From contig CM042018.1 of assembly GCA_023525975.1 (NCBI GenBank), forward strand, positions 76,825,001 to 76,889,000: 64,000 nucleotides of DNA, given 5' to 3'. Of this stretch, positions 42,704 to 54,274 are shown in pieces. Under the pieces are notes generated by a model, which was not told the DNA's origin, did no database searches, and worked only from the letters and a program-made list of their open reading frames with translations. Source of the DNA: Smallanthus sonchifolius (taxonomy: Eukaryota > Streptophyta > Magnoliopsida > Asterales > Asteraceae). The translations under genes were made by a program, and so were the position numbers. Position 1 is the first letter of the stretch, and every line of letters starts with the position of its first letter.

Positions 42704-45218
42704 TGTCACACCCCAACCGACGGCGGAATCATTAGGACGAGACATGTAGACTGTTCATGAGCACAAGGTTGACTAGATTGTAATATATATTAAATCCATT
42801 TCCATTCAAACAAACATGAAACAAGTTCGAAGTACATAATGAAATACAATTCGTCTTTGATTTAATATTAACTAGGTCCAAAGCCTATGTGTAGCATGTC
42901 TTGATCTAGCTCATATGAAAGCACCTGAAACATGAATAAAATAAGGTCAACTAAAAAGTTGGTGAGTATAACACAGGTTTGTATATAGGTAGCATATAAT
43001 TTGTAAACCAAATCCTTTACATAACATGATAAATAAGGCATTTATGGGGAGCAGCTATTGTGTAACCAAGTACAATCAAACCTTTGTAACTAGCATGCAA
43101 AAATTGTATTGTCGGTTTCAATCACCGCGTACCATGGGTGGGTTTGTCAGACTCAATAGATCTATCGTTGAAAACCGTCGGCTTGTATAGTTAATGAATG
43201 CACATAATCGCATACAAAGGTTAGCACACCTAGCACTCGAGCATAAAGCTCAAATTTGCACACATGAAAGTAATTAGGATTTGTACTTTGTTTTGTTTGT
43301 GTAAATGTAATGTGTAATTTGAATAATGTTCATGTTTCACCCCAAAAGTGTAAAAGAGTAAAAGGGGTTGTGAATACTCACTTGTATCGAAGGCGTAGCT
43401 AACACAAGATACTAGCTAGCAATAAGATCCTTGCAATGCACAGTGTTAACCTAGAGTGTAATGTATATTGTGTTAATAGTGCACAAAGTTTATGTCAAAG
43501 TCTAGGGTCGGATTGGAGGAGTGTATCATGTTAGGGGTTTGAACTTGAAATGTATTGTATGAAATGAAAGATTTGAAATGGGTATTTTTGGAACCTTTTG
43601 ATTAAGTTTAGGGTTCGAATAACTAAATATATAAATTAAATAATTATTGTTTATTTAGTTATGAGAAATAATGTAAGTATTTAAATGTAATTAAGTATAA
43701 ATAAATAATTGATTTTGTTTAAACATGAATTAAATAAATAATCATCATCTTATTTATTTATAAAAATCTGTAACTTAACCATTTAAAATACCATTTAAGT
43801 GAAAGGTTTTACAATAATTATAAATTTAATTTTTATAAACTTTAAATAAATAATATTTATTCCAAGATTAAACATTTAATCTTTTTTTTTATAAAGAAAA
43901 AACATTTTTATATAGTCTGAAATATTACTGATTGAAAAATATAAAATTTATAATTCTGCCAAAAATCTGACTCACACACGACCGTGCCTCGGAAGGGCAC
44001 GATCGTGCTCAAGCCACGGGCGCGACCGCGCTAGTCGGGGCGCGACCGGGTTGATCAACAGAGAACATAAACTAGACAAATCAATAGGCACGACCGTGTC
44101 TTGGTCTGGCACGGTCGTGTCCAAGATTCTTAGACACAACAGAGATTAGCCCAAAGGGCATGATTAGGTTTGGACAAGGGGACACGACCGCGCTGCTACT
44201 CGGCACGACCGCGTTTCGTGAGGCACGGCCGCGCTAGATGATTAGCGCGACCGTGTCTCTTCCAAATCAGACACGAATTGACAAATTCTCGTATTGTAAA
44301 TGCTGGAATTGTTAGGGCTTTTGTTTATTGAGCTTTTATGAGTATTCTGGGATATTTTAATTGTATGAAGAACATGATTAAAACCGGATTTGATTAAGCC
44401 ATTTTTAATAAGAAAAGGATTCTGGTTCTGGATGATTTCTGTCATGAAAACCCAAATTAATATGGGGCTTTTGATATATGGACTGAAATGAATGAGAGGA
44501 ATGTTTCAATTACCCAAAACAGTAGAGAATTGATAGAGATCGGTAGAAGGAAGTTCCGGCGTCGCCGGCTTGAGTTCCGGCGAGCTTTACTGCAACTCCG
44601 GCCAATGCAGATAGTCCGGGAGCTTCAGGGATGATTGAGTATCATGACTCTGTTGCTGGATTGAGGGAATTCGGGTTGAAAAGCGTATTCCGAATTTTCT
44701 TGAAATGAGAGGTTTTTCGAGATTGATAGGATTAAGTTGGAGCGTTTGTGAATTCGAAAGTTGTATTACTCACGTAAATGGAAAAGAAACGGTGGACGGT
44801 TACGGATTCTCAACGATCGGTGATTAAAAGTGTATTTACGTTTTGACAGTTACGCAGGCGCGACCGTGCCCAAGAGAGGCGCGACCGTGCTTAGGCACCG
44901 GGCGAGATCGTTCCAGGACCAGTCGCGCGATCGTGCCGAGGCACTTGGCGCGACCGTGCCAAGACGAAGCACGACCGTGCTAATTAGGGTTTCTTGACAT
45001 TTTTCAACTTTAGTCCTTGACTTTTTAGGTTTGATAAGTTTGAATTAAATAACTTGTATAGTGTTTAAATGTATATAATCGAGTAAAACTTGCGAATTTG
45101 TATTGAATCATTGCATATAATTTATGTCGAGAAAATAACACAAAACAGTGCACGAGTATAGAGTTTGAAATGCGTTACATTGGATTGAAATACGAATACT
45201 AAAATCAGAAATGTTACA
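42704..45218 (-). repeat. 5' LTR of N (2515 bp)
   Basis: Sister of 36463-38929. Palindrome clusters at 43976-44262 and 44856-44980. 44 of the 48 bp of extra length are two added palindrome units of 21 and 23 bp in the second cluster. Confidence 0.95.
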
Positions 45219-45223
45219 CTATC

Positions 45224-46043
45224 TAACACTCGTAACCATCGAACCTACCCTAAAACTGGTTTATTTATTTGTTTAGGGTCTGGTCCGTGATTCATCTCGT
45301 CTATTCGTTCAAGTTTCTTATCTCGTCTAGCTTTCAAGGTGAGACTTCATAGCCCCATTTTATTCAAATCGTTTTGGGGGAAACATGTACGCGTTGGCAC
45401 ACATTAAAACACGTTTTCAAACAATTCTAAAACAAGCGAATCATATATGTATGTGAGTAAATGAACACAACATGATAAACGTTAAACTTGCAAATCCTTA
45501 ACTTGAAACTTTCAAGCCAACGGTAGTACATATATGGGCCATAGGATGGAAACCGCATATACTTTATGGACATCTTTTGGTTGGACATCTTATTTGTTAT
45601 TAGTGCAACTTGCGAGTTGTACCACTTATTCGTTACTCATCATTTTAGGTTGGATTTGCTAATCATGTGTTTGTTTTATTACGTGCTATATGATGATCTT
45701 GGAATATGAATTGTCACCTTTGCCAAACTTATACTTTTATTAAACCTGTGATTTCTCACCAACTATTTTTAGTTGACACTTGTTTTTCGTACATGTTTCA
45801 GGTGATTAAGCTCGTGATAGGTCAAGTCAATATCACATAGGATTTGCCTAGATATCAATTGAAGAATCTTATTTTAAGTTGCTTGTCTTTTGAACATGTT
45901 ATCTGTTTGGTTTAATTCAAAACTTATGTAATTGGGATTTTTTTTAATATTATGAAACTTTAATAGTAAATGTCTTTATTCCATTGTGTTCTTTTGTCAA
46001 TTAAGTCGCACCCGTGGTTAAGATGCACGGTTGGGGTGTGACA
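45224..46043 (+). repeat. 5' LTR of O, second part
   Basis: Continues from 36462 after the CTATC duplication, ending GGGGTGTGACA. Contains CTCACC-AACTA-TTTT-TAGTT-GAC (45755-45777) and CATGTTTCAGG (about 45792). Confidence 0.9.
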
Positions 46044-46045
46044 GA

Positions 46046-46059
46046 TTGGTATCAGAGCC
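46046..46059 (+). other. Primer binding site of O
   Basis: TTGGTATCAGAGCC, two bases after the LTR; initiator tRNA-Met type. Confidence 0.85.
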
Positions 46060-46167
46060 GTGGTTATAGAGAATTAGGCAACCATTTGACCTAGACTATA
46101 ACCTAAGCTCCCCTTTGAAACTTATATGCTTATGTGATTCTAATCCACTAACTCTCTTATCTTTAGT

Positions 46168-46500
46168 ATGTCGTCGTACTCTGCTGACATCTCTAGCAAT
46201 TCAAGCCTTATTTCCGATGATGGGTCCCAAAGCCCAATTAGTTGGAGTAGGCTAATCTCACCACGATCATCTTTCTCTGGAAGCCTGCTACCCTCGAAAC
46301 ATAATGTCAAGCCCGAGTTAATCTCCGATGCGACAAGCCGGCCTGCACCGAAGCCTGAAGTAATCAACATATCAAGTGATTCGGAATCCGAAGACCAAGA
46401 GAGCCATGTTGGAACCACTTCTGAGGCCCAACTCCCGTTCAAGAAAAGAAAGCTGACTTGTGAAGCTGAATCCAACTTTTGGGCAAGGCCCAATCCATAA
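46168..46500 (+). CDS. Upstream ORF of O (110 codons), acidic and serine-rich
   Basis: Lies between the primer site and the gag start, open from ATG at 46168 to TAA at 46500. Ser-rich N-terminus; EVINISSDSESEDQE at about residues 69-83 fits a SUMO-interacting motif (hydrophobic V-I-N-I followed by Ser/Asp/Glu); FKKRKLT at about 91-97 resembles a nuclear localisation signal. No known gag similarity. Its position suggests an accessory protein or a regulatory upstream ORF. That it is translated is inference. Confidence 0.55.
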   Translation: MSSYSADISSNSSLISDDGSQSPISWSRLISPRSSFSGSLLPSKHNVKPELISDATSRPAPKPEVINISSDSESEDQESHVGTTSEAQLPFKKRKLTCEAESNFWARPNP

Positions 46501-46887
46501 TGTTCTCATCAAAATCAAAGGCTTGGATAGTGATACTAGACACACGTGTAACCTGAAAGGGTGAGCGCATGTACACTGGGGGTCTTGTCAAAGGAAAGTG
46601 AGGCACGTTCGTAACGAGTCGCACTTACCTGGGGACCCTTGGAGTGAGTGCTCACTTATAGGCTAAAACACGTCTCACTAGTATCATTCATCCGAATCTT
46701 GAATTTTGACTAGTCAGTTTTGTCTTTATATTTCATTTGTAATTCGACATATATGTTTTAAATATATGTTTTATTTATCTTGTAAGATATTAATATTAAT
46801 GAATGAGTGATTTTATTTATAAATATTGTCACTTTTAGTTCTTGAATGTCTATCCTAACTACCGACTTATGATTTCTTTTTCGTAGA

Positions 46888-48355
46888 ATGCCTCCTCGTC
46901 GTGATCCTGATAACACCGTGGCTAACACCAGTGAAGCCTCCCCCGAAACCACCGCCATAGCCACCCTGCTCACTCAACAACTTGTTGCGGTCTTACCCAC
47001 TATTGTCACTCAAATCAACAACTCCACCGGAGGATCTAGTGGGAGTGTTTGTACTTTCAAGCACTTCAACTCTTGTAACCCACACAAGTACCTTGGATGT
47101 GAAGGTGCGCCAGGGCTAATGCAAAGGTTTGAAATTCATCTCCTGCATGAAGGCATGTAGATATTTAAGGAAGCGATACTATGCTTTCTTGGCACATGTG
47201 GTCGAGAAATCTGAAGAAAAGAAATTACAAGATATACCGATCATCCGAGATTTTCCAGAAGTATTCCTTGATAACTTGCATGGACTCCCTCCAACTCGAC
47301 AAGTTGAATTTCGGATTGATCTTTTACCGGGAGCTAACCCCATTGCCAAATCTCCGTACTGCCTAGCCCCTTCTGAGATGCAAGAACTATCTAGCCAACT
47401 GCAAGGGCTGCTAGACAAGGGATTCATTAGACCGAGCTTCTCACCTTGGGGAGCTCCGGTTCTCTTTGTCAAGAAGAAGGATGGGTCCTTCCACATGTGC
47501 ATCGACTACCGTGAACTAAACAAGCTTACCATCAAGAATCGTTACCCGCTACCTAGGATCGATGACCTTTTCGATCAACTGCAAGGAGCAACTTGTTTCT
47601 CGAAGATTGACCTCCGATCTGGGTATCATCAACTCCGAGTCCACGAAGAGGACATTCCCAAAACTGCTTTTAGAACTCGTTATGGACACTACGAGTTCAT
47701 GGTTATGCCTTTTGGGTTAACCAATGCGCCCGCAGTGTTCATGGACCTCATGAACCGTGTCTGCAAACCCTACCTAGATCAATTTGTCATTGTCTTCATC
47801 GATGACATCTTGATCTACTCCCGAACCAAAGAGGATCATACAACCCACCTTAAGCTGATTTTGGAACTCTTGAGGAAGGAACAACTTTATGCTAAATTCT
47901 CCAAGTGTGAATTTTGGCTTAGAGAAATTCATTTCTTGGGTCACGTGATCAACAACCAGGGTATACACGTCGATCCAGCCAAAGTCACCGCTATCAAGAA
48001 TTGGAGTACACCATCCACACCCTCTGAGATCCGTTCGTTTCTAGGTTTGGCGTGTTATTATCGAAGTTTCATCCCGAACTTTTCGAAGATTGCCCTGCCT
48101 CTCACTACATTAACTCAGAAAAATAAGCCTTTCGTCTGGGAACAAAAGCAAGAAGATGCGTTCCAAAATCTTAAGCAGAAATTGTGCAACTCCCCTATTC
48201 TAAGTCTTCCCGATGGCAATGATGATTTCGTTGTATACTGTGATGCCTCAAACCAAGGTCTTGGCTGCGTGTTGATGCAACGAGACAAGGTCATAGCCTA
48301 TGCATCCAGACAACTCAAGGTTCACGAAAAGAACTACACCACTCATGACCTTTAG
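46888..48355 (+). pseudogene. Gag start fused to reverse transcriptase in O by internal deletion
   Basis: MPPRRDPDNTVANTSEASPE at 46888 is a typical Tekay gag N-terminus, followed by VCTFKHFNSCNPHKYLG. At about 47150 the frame changes and the text jumps to YYAFLAHVVEKSEEKK, the spacer before reverse transcriptase. Most of gag, the zinc knuckle and the protease are deleted. From 47129 the polymerase is open: FRIDLLPGANPIAKSPYCLA, FVKKKDGSFHMCIDYRELNK, FSKIDLRSGYHQLRV, VIVFIDDILIYSRT (catalytic Asp-Asp). It ends at TAG 48353-48355 in the RNase H block (THDL then stop). Confidence 0.9.
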
Positions 48356-50077
48356 TTGGGTGCGGTGGTCTTTGCTTTGAAAATCTGGAGACATTATCTC
48401 TACGGCACTAAATGTGTGGTTTTTACTGATCACAAGAGCCTTCAACATATTCTGAACCAGAAAGAACTCAACATGAGGCAGCGACGTTGGGTTGAATTAC
48501 TTAGTGACTACGATTGCGAAATTCGTTACCACCCGGGGAAAGCTAATGTGGTGGCTGACGCCCTTAGCCGTAAGGACCGAATCAAACCCACCCGTGTGCG
48601 AGCCATAGGAATGTTGGTCCAAACCAGTCTCAAAGATAAGATCCTCCTAGCTCAAAAACAAGTTGTTGCAAATGATGAGTTGAAGAAGGATTTGGATTGT
48701 GGTGTCAAAAAGCACTTGGAACCCAAACCCGATGATCTCCTTTACTTCATGGGTCGAATTTGGATCCCCGACTCAAGTGAGCTCCGAACCCTTATCCTTG
48801 ATGAAGCACATAAATCCCGTTATTCTGTTCATCCCGGTGCTGATAAGATGTATCACGACTTGAAAGAGTTTTATTGGTGGCCAGGAATGAAGAAAGACAT
48901 TGCCCTCTATGTAGGGAAGTGTCTTACTTGATCTAAAGTTAAAGCTGAGCACCAGAAACCATCTGGTCTTCTCCAACAACCCGAAATCCCACAATGGAAA
49001 TGGGAGCAAATTTCCATGGACTTCATCACTAAGCTTCCGCGAACCTCTAGTGGTCATGACTCCATCTGGGTCATTGTTGACCGCTTAACCAAATCCGCTC
49101 ATTTTCTCCCAATCCGTGAGGACTACAAAATGGAGAAGCTTTCCAGACTCTATATCAATGAGGTCGTGACACGTCACGGTGTCCCTCTATCCATTATCTC
49201 CGACCGTGATAGCCGTTTTACCTCCCGATTCTGGCAATCTTTATAGAAAGCTTTGGGAACTCGTTTGAACCTTAGCACGGCTTACCATCCCCAGACTGAT
49301 GGTCAAAGTGAAAGGACCATACATACCTTGGAAGACATGCTCCGTTCTTGTGTGATTGACTTTGGAGGAAGTTGGGATCAACACTTGCCACTCATCGAAT
49401 TCTCTTACAACAATAGTTACCATACGAGCATCAAGTGCGCCCCTTTCGAGGCTCTATATGGTAGGAAGTGTCAATCTCCGGTGTGTTGGACCGAGATCGG
49501 AGACGCTCAAATCACCGGTCCCGAACTCATTCAAGAAACCACCGACAAGATACTTCAAATTCGAGAAAGACTCAAGGCCTCTCGCGATCGTCAAAAGAGT
49601 TATGCTGACAACCGTAGGAAGCCCCTTGAATTTCAAGTCGGTGATAGAGTCTTACGCAAGGTTTCCCCCTGGAAAGGTGTTGTCCGATTTGGGAAGAAGG
49701 GAAACCTAGCCCCTAGGTTCGTTGGGCCATTCGAAATTCTTGAAAGGATTGGCCCAGTAGCCTATAGACTCAAGCTACCAACCGAACTTTGTAACGTTCA
49801 TGACGTTTTTCATGTATCAAACCTTAAAAGGTGCCTTGCTGATGACACACTTCAAGTTCCTCTGGATGATGTTCGTATCGACAACTCTATGCATTTCGTC
49901 GAAAAGCCCGTTGAAATCATGGACCGTGAAGTCAAGCAACTCAAGCGTAGCCGCATCCCTATCGTGAAAGTTAGTTGGGAAGCCAAGCATGGTCCTGAGT
50001 TCACCTGGGAACGTGAAGCCCAAATGAAACATAAGTACCCTCATCTCTTTCTAGACCCTACAGCCTCTACTAGTTGA
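48356..50077 (+). pseudogene. RNase H, integrase and chromodomain of O
   Basis: Same frame as the reverse transcriptase; only two more stops, TGA at 48929-48931 and TAG at 49244-49246. RNase H: VVFALKIWRHYLYG, FTDHKSLQHILNQKELNMRQ, NVVADALSR. Integrase zinc finger HKSRYSVH and CLT then TGA where the second Cys is expected. Core: MDFITKLPR (first Asp), IISDRDSRFTS (second Asp), YHPQTDGQSERTIH (Glu). Then a GPF-type block (FVGPFEILERIGPVAYRLKL) and a chromodomain-like end VKVSWEAKHGPEFTWEREAQ. Stop TGA 50075-50077 overlaps a hairpin. Confidence 0.9.
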
Positions 50078-50099
50078 ATTTCGGGGACGAAATTCTTTT

Positions 50100-50112
50100 A
50101 ACTAGGGGAGAC
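50100..50112 (+). other. Polypurine tract of O
   Basis: AACTAGGGGAGAC directly before the 3' LTR; preceded by the hairpin at 50076-50095. Confidence 0.8.
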
Positions 50113-52877
50113 TGTGACACTTCTGATTTTCACTACTTGTACTCATTCTAGACTTATCAATGAAAATCCGCATGACATTTCATTTTACTTGAAATCCTAT
50201 TCAAACGTTGTTACAATACTAGTTCACATGTGAAACATTACGTTTATGCTTGATTTCAAAGACTTATACTTATCTGTGATTGATTCATGGATCTCACGTA
50301 GACTTAATTGATCTTTATGACACATTAAATACACATGAACCACCCCCATACATCTCCAACATGTTCTTACAACCCATTCAATGTGAATTGATGCTTAAAA
50401 GTACTAGTTAGTACTTTCGTGCGATCGTTCGCCTTTTAAACCGTCGTTAACTACGTACCGTCCACGACCGACAAATCGTTTAACATGACATTAATTTATG
50501 TTTTAAATGTTTAAAATATTCATTTCTTTAATTAAAACAAAGTTTGTTTGCAAAACTTTCCTTAAATAAATCCTGAAATTCGAAAAACGATCAAAAAGTC
50601 CGTTTTCTCGCCCACCGATCGCCAACTACTATACGCGAATAACGTAACTTTAACTTAAATGTTTTTAGCTAAACATACTCTTTTTGTTATGACAATCAAC
50701 TTTAATGTTGAAAACATTTGCCAATTTCGCTTAGAAATGCTTAAAATCGTAATTTTCGAATACGCGCACTCAACCGGATCAAGCTAGGACCCAACCCACC
50801 TACTCTTGGACCTAGCCCAAGCAAGAAATCACAAAAAACCCAGCCCCATTGAGGAAAATTTCACAGATTTGAGGGCCCTAAAACCCTAAATTGCTTTCCA
50901 AGACATTCCATATTTACACCCCTTCAACCATTAGTATAAATAGGAGGCTTAGGATCTTGTTTTCTTTGCTAATTCTCCCTCAAACACTCCCAACCCTCCT
51001 AAGTTGTGAAATCCCTTCCCAACCTTGAATATTTCGAAAATCCCTTAGAGGATTCCAAGGGTTTGAAGATCAAACAAGTAAGTAACCCTCCGAAGTTGAA
51101 TACCGTCTTTTTATTTTATTCTTTCTTCATCCCCTCAATCTTTTTCTATTTTCCATCCATGATCACTTGATCATGTGAAACCTCAACCCTAAAAAACCTC
51201 TAATAATCTTAATCAAACTAATAAATCAAGCTAACATCACCAACTAACAAACAAAGGATCCCGTTTGCAATGGCGGCTATGCCGTCGCATTCTGCGAATC
51301 CTCAAGACAACTATTGCAAAAGTGGCTCTGCCGATGCTTTAGTATGTTCTTGCTAACTTAAAACATGTTATTTATTCTATATTATCACTTATATGAACTC
51401 ACACGCTAATTAAATATAGAATCCGCTTGCTCGTGTCGGCTATGCCGATTGCATTCTGTGATTCTCCAAAACGCTTCTGTGAATATCATGGCTAGACCGG
51501 TGACACGGGACGTTTTGGCTAACCTAATCTGATTATATTATGTATTATAATAACATAATAACATTCATCTAATTTTTATTTGCGCGTTCGGTAATCTTAA
51601 AACCCTAAACGGACCACTTAAGTGCAACCATTGATTTTGGACAGAAACTGTGCTGAATTTAACTGAGCGTAACTTGACCATAATTAATCTAAACTGAGAA
51701 AAATCAATTTCCACGACGTATTTCGTCGAATTTTCTTTCTAACCATAATTGGATCGTTTTCTAATTCAAAAGTATGACTCCGTAGTAGCCAAAACGGGAC
51801 AGAAACCTTTTTTCAGTACCTTCTGTCTTGTTGGATTATTTTGGCTATGATCCGAGTCTCAAGTGGAAAAACTTTCTAAACAAAAATTCTTTGGAACGAC
51901 TTAAACTAATTCTCTGTAAAATTTCATAATTTTTAGACATCGTTTGATATTTTTAACAATCCCGTTTCTGTTCAGCTACTTTGCTGTCCAAATCTGAAAA
52001 TCAACTAAAACTCTATTTTTGCAACTAATTCTTAATCTTATGACCCGAACCGCCTATCTAACACTCGTAACCATCGAACCTACCCTAAAACTGGTTTATT
52101 TATTTGTTTAGGGTCTGGTCCGTGATTCATCTCGTCTATTCGTTCAAGTTTCTTATCTCGTCTAGCTTTCAAGGTGAGACTTCATAGCCCCATTTTATTC
52201 AAATCGTTTTGGGGGAAACATGTACGCGTTGGCACACATTAAAACACGTTTTCAAACAATTCTAAAACAAGCGAATCATATATGTATGTGAGTAAATGAA
52301 CACAATATGATAAACGTTAAACTTGCAAATCCTTAACTTGAAACTTTCAAGCCAACGGTAGAACAGATATGGGCCATAGGATGGAAACCGCATATACTTT
52401 ATGGACAACTTTTGGTTGGACATCTTATTCGTTATTAGTGCAACTTGCGAGTTGTACCACTTATTCGTTACTCATCATTTTAGGTTGGATTTGCTAATCA
52501 TGTGTTTGTTTTATTACGTGCTATATGATGATCTTGGAATATGAATTGTCACCTTTGCCAAACTTATACTTTTATTAAACCTGTGATTTCTCACCAACTA
52601 TTTTTAGTTAACACTTGTTTTCGTACATGTTTCATGTGATTAAGCTCGTGATAGGTCAAGTCAATATCACATAGGATTTGCCTAGATATCAATTGAAGAA
52701 TCTTATTTTAAGTTGCTTGTCTTTTGAACATGTTATCTGTTTGGTTTAATTCGAAACTTATGTAATTGGGATTTTTTTTAATATTATGAAACTTTAATAG
52801 TAAATGTCTTTATTCCATTATATTCTTTTGTCAATTAAGTCGCACCCATGGTTAAGATGCATGGTTGGGGTGTGACA
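50113..52877 (+). repeat. 3' LTR of O (2765 bp)
   Basis: Uninterrupted sister of the 5' LTR; it contains the empty site for N (CGCCTATCTAACACTCG near 52051). TATA box near 50934-50945. The hairpin at 52590-52612 has lost one pair (GTTGAC to GTTAAC) and CATGTTTCAGG reads CATGTTTCATG, so this copy is less intact than the 5' one. Confidence 0.95.
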
Positions 52878-52977
52878 ATTGTTATGAAATTTGGTTTAAT
52901 GAAATATGCAACTTTAGTATGATCATGTGCTTATGAACAGTCTACACGACGTATTCCGCCGTCGGTTGGGGTGTGAC
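52878..52977 (-). repeat. LTR scrap P of the L/N type
   Basis: On the minus strand from 52977: TGTCACACCCCAACCGACGG, then TGTAGACTGTTCATAAGCAC, like the terminal part of LTRs L and N. O inserted about 95 bp into it; beyond O (34512 and down) the sequence runs into gag of M. So P is only a fragment joined to M before O arrived. Confidence 0.65.
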
Positions 52978-53443
52978 AGTACTTCTTATATATAAGTGTT
53001 CCCGTCATATTGTCAGTAATAACGTCATTCGTATCACATGAAGTTTTATGTTATCTTGACCCTGACCAATGTTTGTGAAATCTCTTATCAACTGTCGATT
53101 TCTTGAACATATTAGACTACATGCTAAACAAGCCTTCATCATCAAGTTCCCATCACACCCATGTCATGTAATGCATTTAATCTTTGGGGTCCAAAATATT
53201 CTTCCGGCAGTTTTCTCCTTAATTCCATTAAACTAAACCCACTATTATCATTCATACCCAACTTCGAGAAACAGACCCGAATCTTGTCATTAATTGTACT
53301 CCTCAAACCCACTTTCCAAGTTCATTGAGAATCTAAACGTGACCATGAGTTACATGGGAATGTGAGGATCAAATGAAGCTCAAGTATTCACACCTTTTTG
53401 CTGATTCAGTAGCCTCAACTAGTTGAATTTCGGGACGAAATTC
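52978..53443 (+). pseudogene. Chromovirus R, remnant of the pol 3' end
   Basis: Mostly unreadable, but near the end it reads VTWECEDQMKLKYSHLFADS then VASTS and TGA, clearly parallel to the chromodomain end of O (TWEREAQMKHKYPHLF). The stop lies in the hairpin GAATTTCG-GGA-CGAAATTC (53425-53443). Confidence 0.7.
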
Positions 53444-53460
53444 CCTCAACATGAGGATAT

Positions 53461-54274
53461 TGTAACATTCTTGAGTTTTCTTATAATTTTTTTAGTGCAA
53501 TAAACAATATTTCAATTCAATTCTAGTGCAACACTTTGTGCAAACATTATAGTACAAGATTTCATTAAATACAACCTTTAAGTTTTCACATATACACACA
53601 CATACATTTTAAATTAAATTAATTCAAAAGATTATGTATTTTACAATTCATTCTATATATATATATATATATATACATATATGGTTACATATGATATGTA
53701 GGTAAATGAAAGTTAATTTTATAAAATATTTATACTAAAAACATTTCACCAGTTGTTTAATTATGAAATTTATAAAGTTTTAAACAAAAATCAATTTATA
53801 AATATGTGTATATAAATATTTACAATGTAAATAAACTAGTTTGAACCCTCTAGACACTTGGACCCTCAATTTGAACCCTCACCTTTAAATTTGGACCTCC
53901 TTTAATCTCAATTTTAACCCATTTCATCAAACTTTAACCTATTTTGACACTAAAAGTCAAACAGTCCCATTTTCCTTGCAATTCAAGGTTGTAAGCGACC
54001 AAATCGGTTCTTATGGACTATCCATGTTTGCTTAATCATGTAACGACCACGCCCAGGCCCAATTAACGTTTCAATTCAATCTAATTCACGGCTAAATTTC
54101 AAATTCGAACAGTTTGACTCTGAGTAGTCAAAATGTTCGAATTTGAAATTTAGCCGCGAATTTGATTGAATTGAAACGTTAATTGGGCCTAGTCGTGGTA
54201 GTTAAACGATTAAATTTAGCCACGAATTTAAGCTTGGTTTGCTTAATCGTTTAACGACCACACCCAGGCCCAAT
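53461..54274 (+). repeat. LTR of chromovirus R, truncated (814 bp)
   Basis: Begins TGTAACATTCTTGAG after the tract CAACATGAGGATAT. AT-rich with a TA microsatellite at 53654-53674. It contains a large foldback: 54032-54118 and 54127-54213 are inverted copies of about 87 bp around an 8-bp loop, followed by a direct copy of the first 40 bp at 54230-54273. S interrupts it at 54275. Confidence 0.75.

Larger units (their letters stand above)
36463..45218 (-). mobile_element. Non-autonomous chromovirus-derived element N (8.76 kb)
   Basis: Exact CTATC duplication (36458-36462, 45219-45223). Minus strand: 5' LTR 42704-45218 (2515 bp), primer site, 3.77-kb interior, polypurine tract, 3' LTR 36463-38929 (2467 bp). 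No gag, protease, reverse transcriptase or integrase. It retains the chromovirus motif AATTTCG-GGA-CGAAATT before the polypurine tract and a chromovirus-type LTR end, so it is a large retrotransposon derivative moved in trans. It carries an ORF of its own. Confidence 0.95.
34518..52877 (+). mobile_element. Chromovirus (Gypsy, Tekay-like) O, full length
   Basis: Flanked by an exact ATTGT duplication (34513-34517, 52878-52882). 5' LTR 34518-46043 (split by element N), primer site, upstream ORF, gag start fused to pol by deletion, polypurine tract, 3' LTR 50113-52877. Without N and its duplication the 5' LTR is 2765 bp, exactly the length of the 3' LTR, and they differ at scattered bases only. 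The youngest-looking autonomous-type element in the window. Confidence 0.95.

Noticed and set aside
46140..46493. Minus-strand 117-codon frame opposite the upstream ORF of O
   Set aside because: Opposite strand of an element transcribed on plus; the plus frame has better context (after primer site, before gag).
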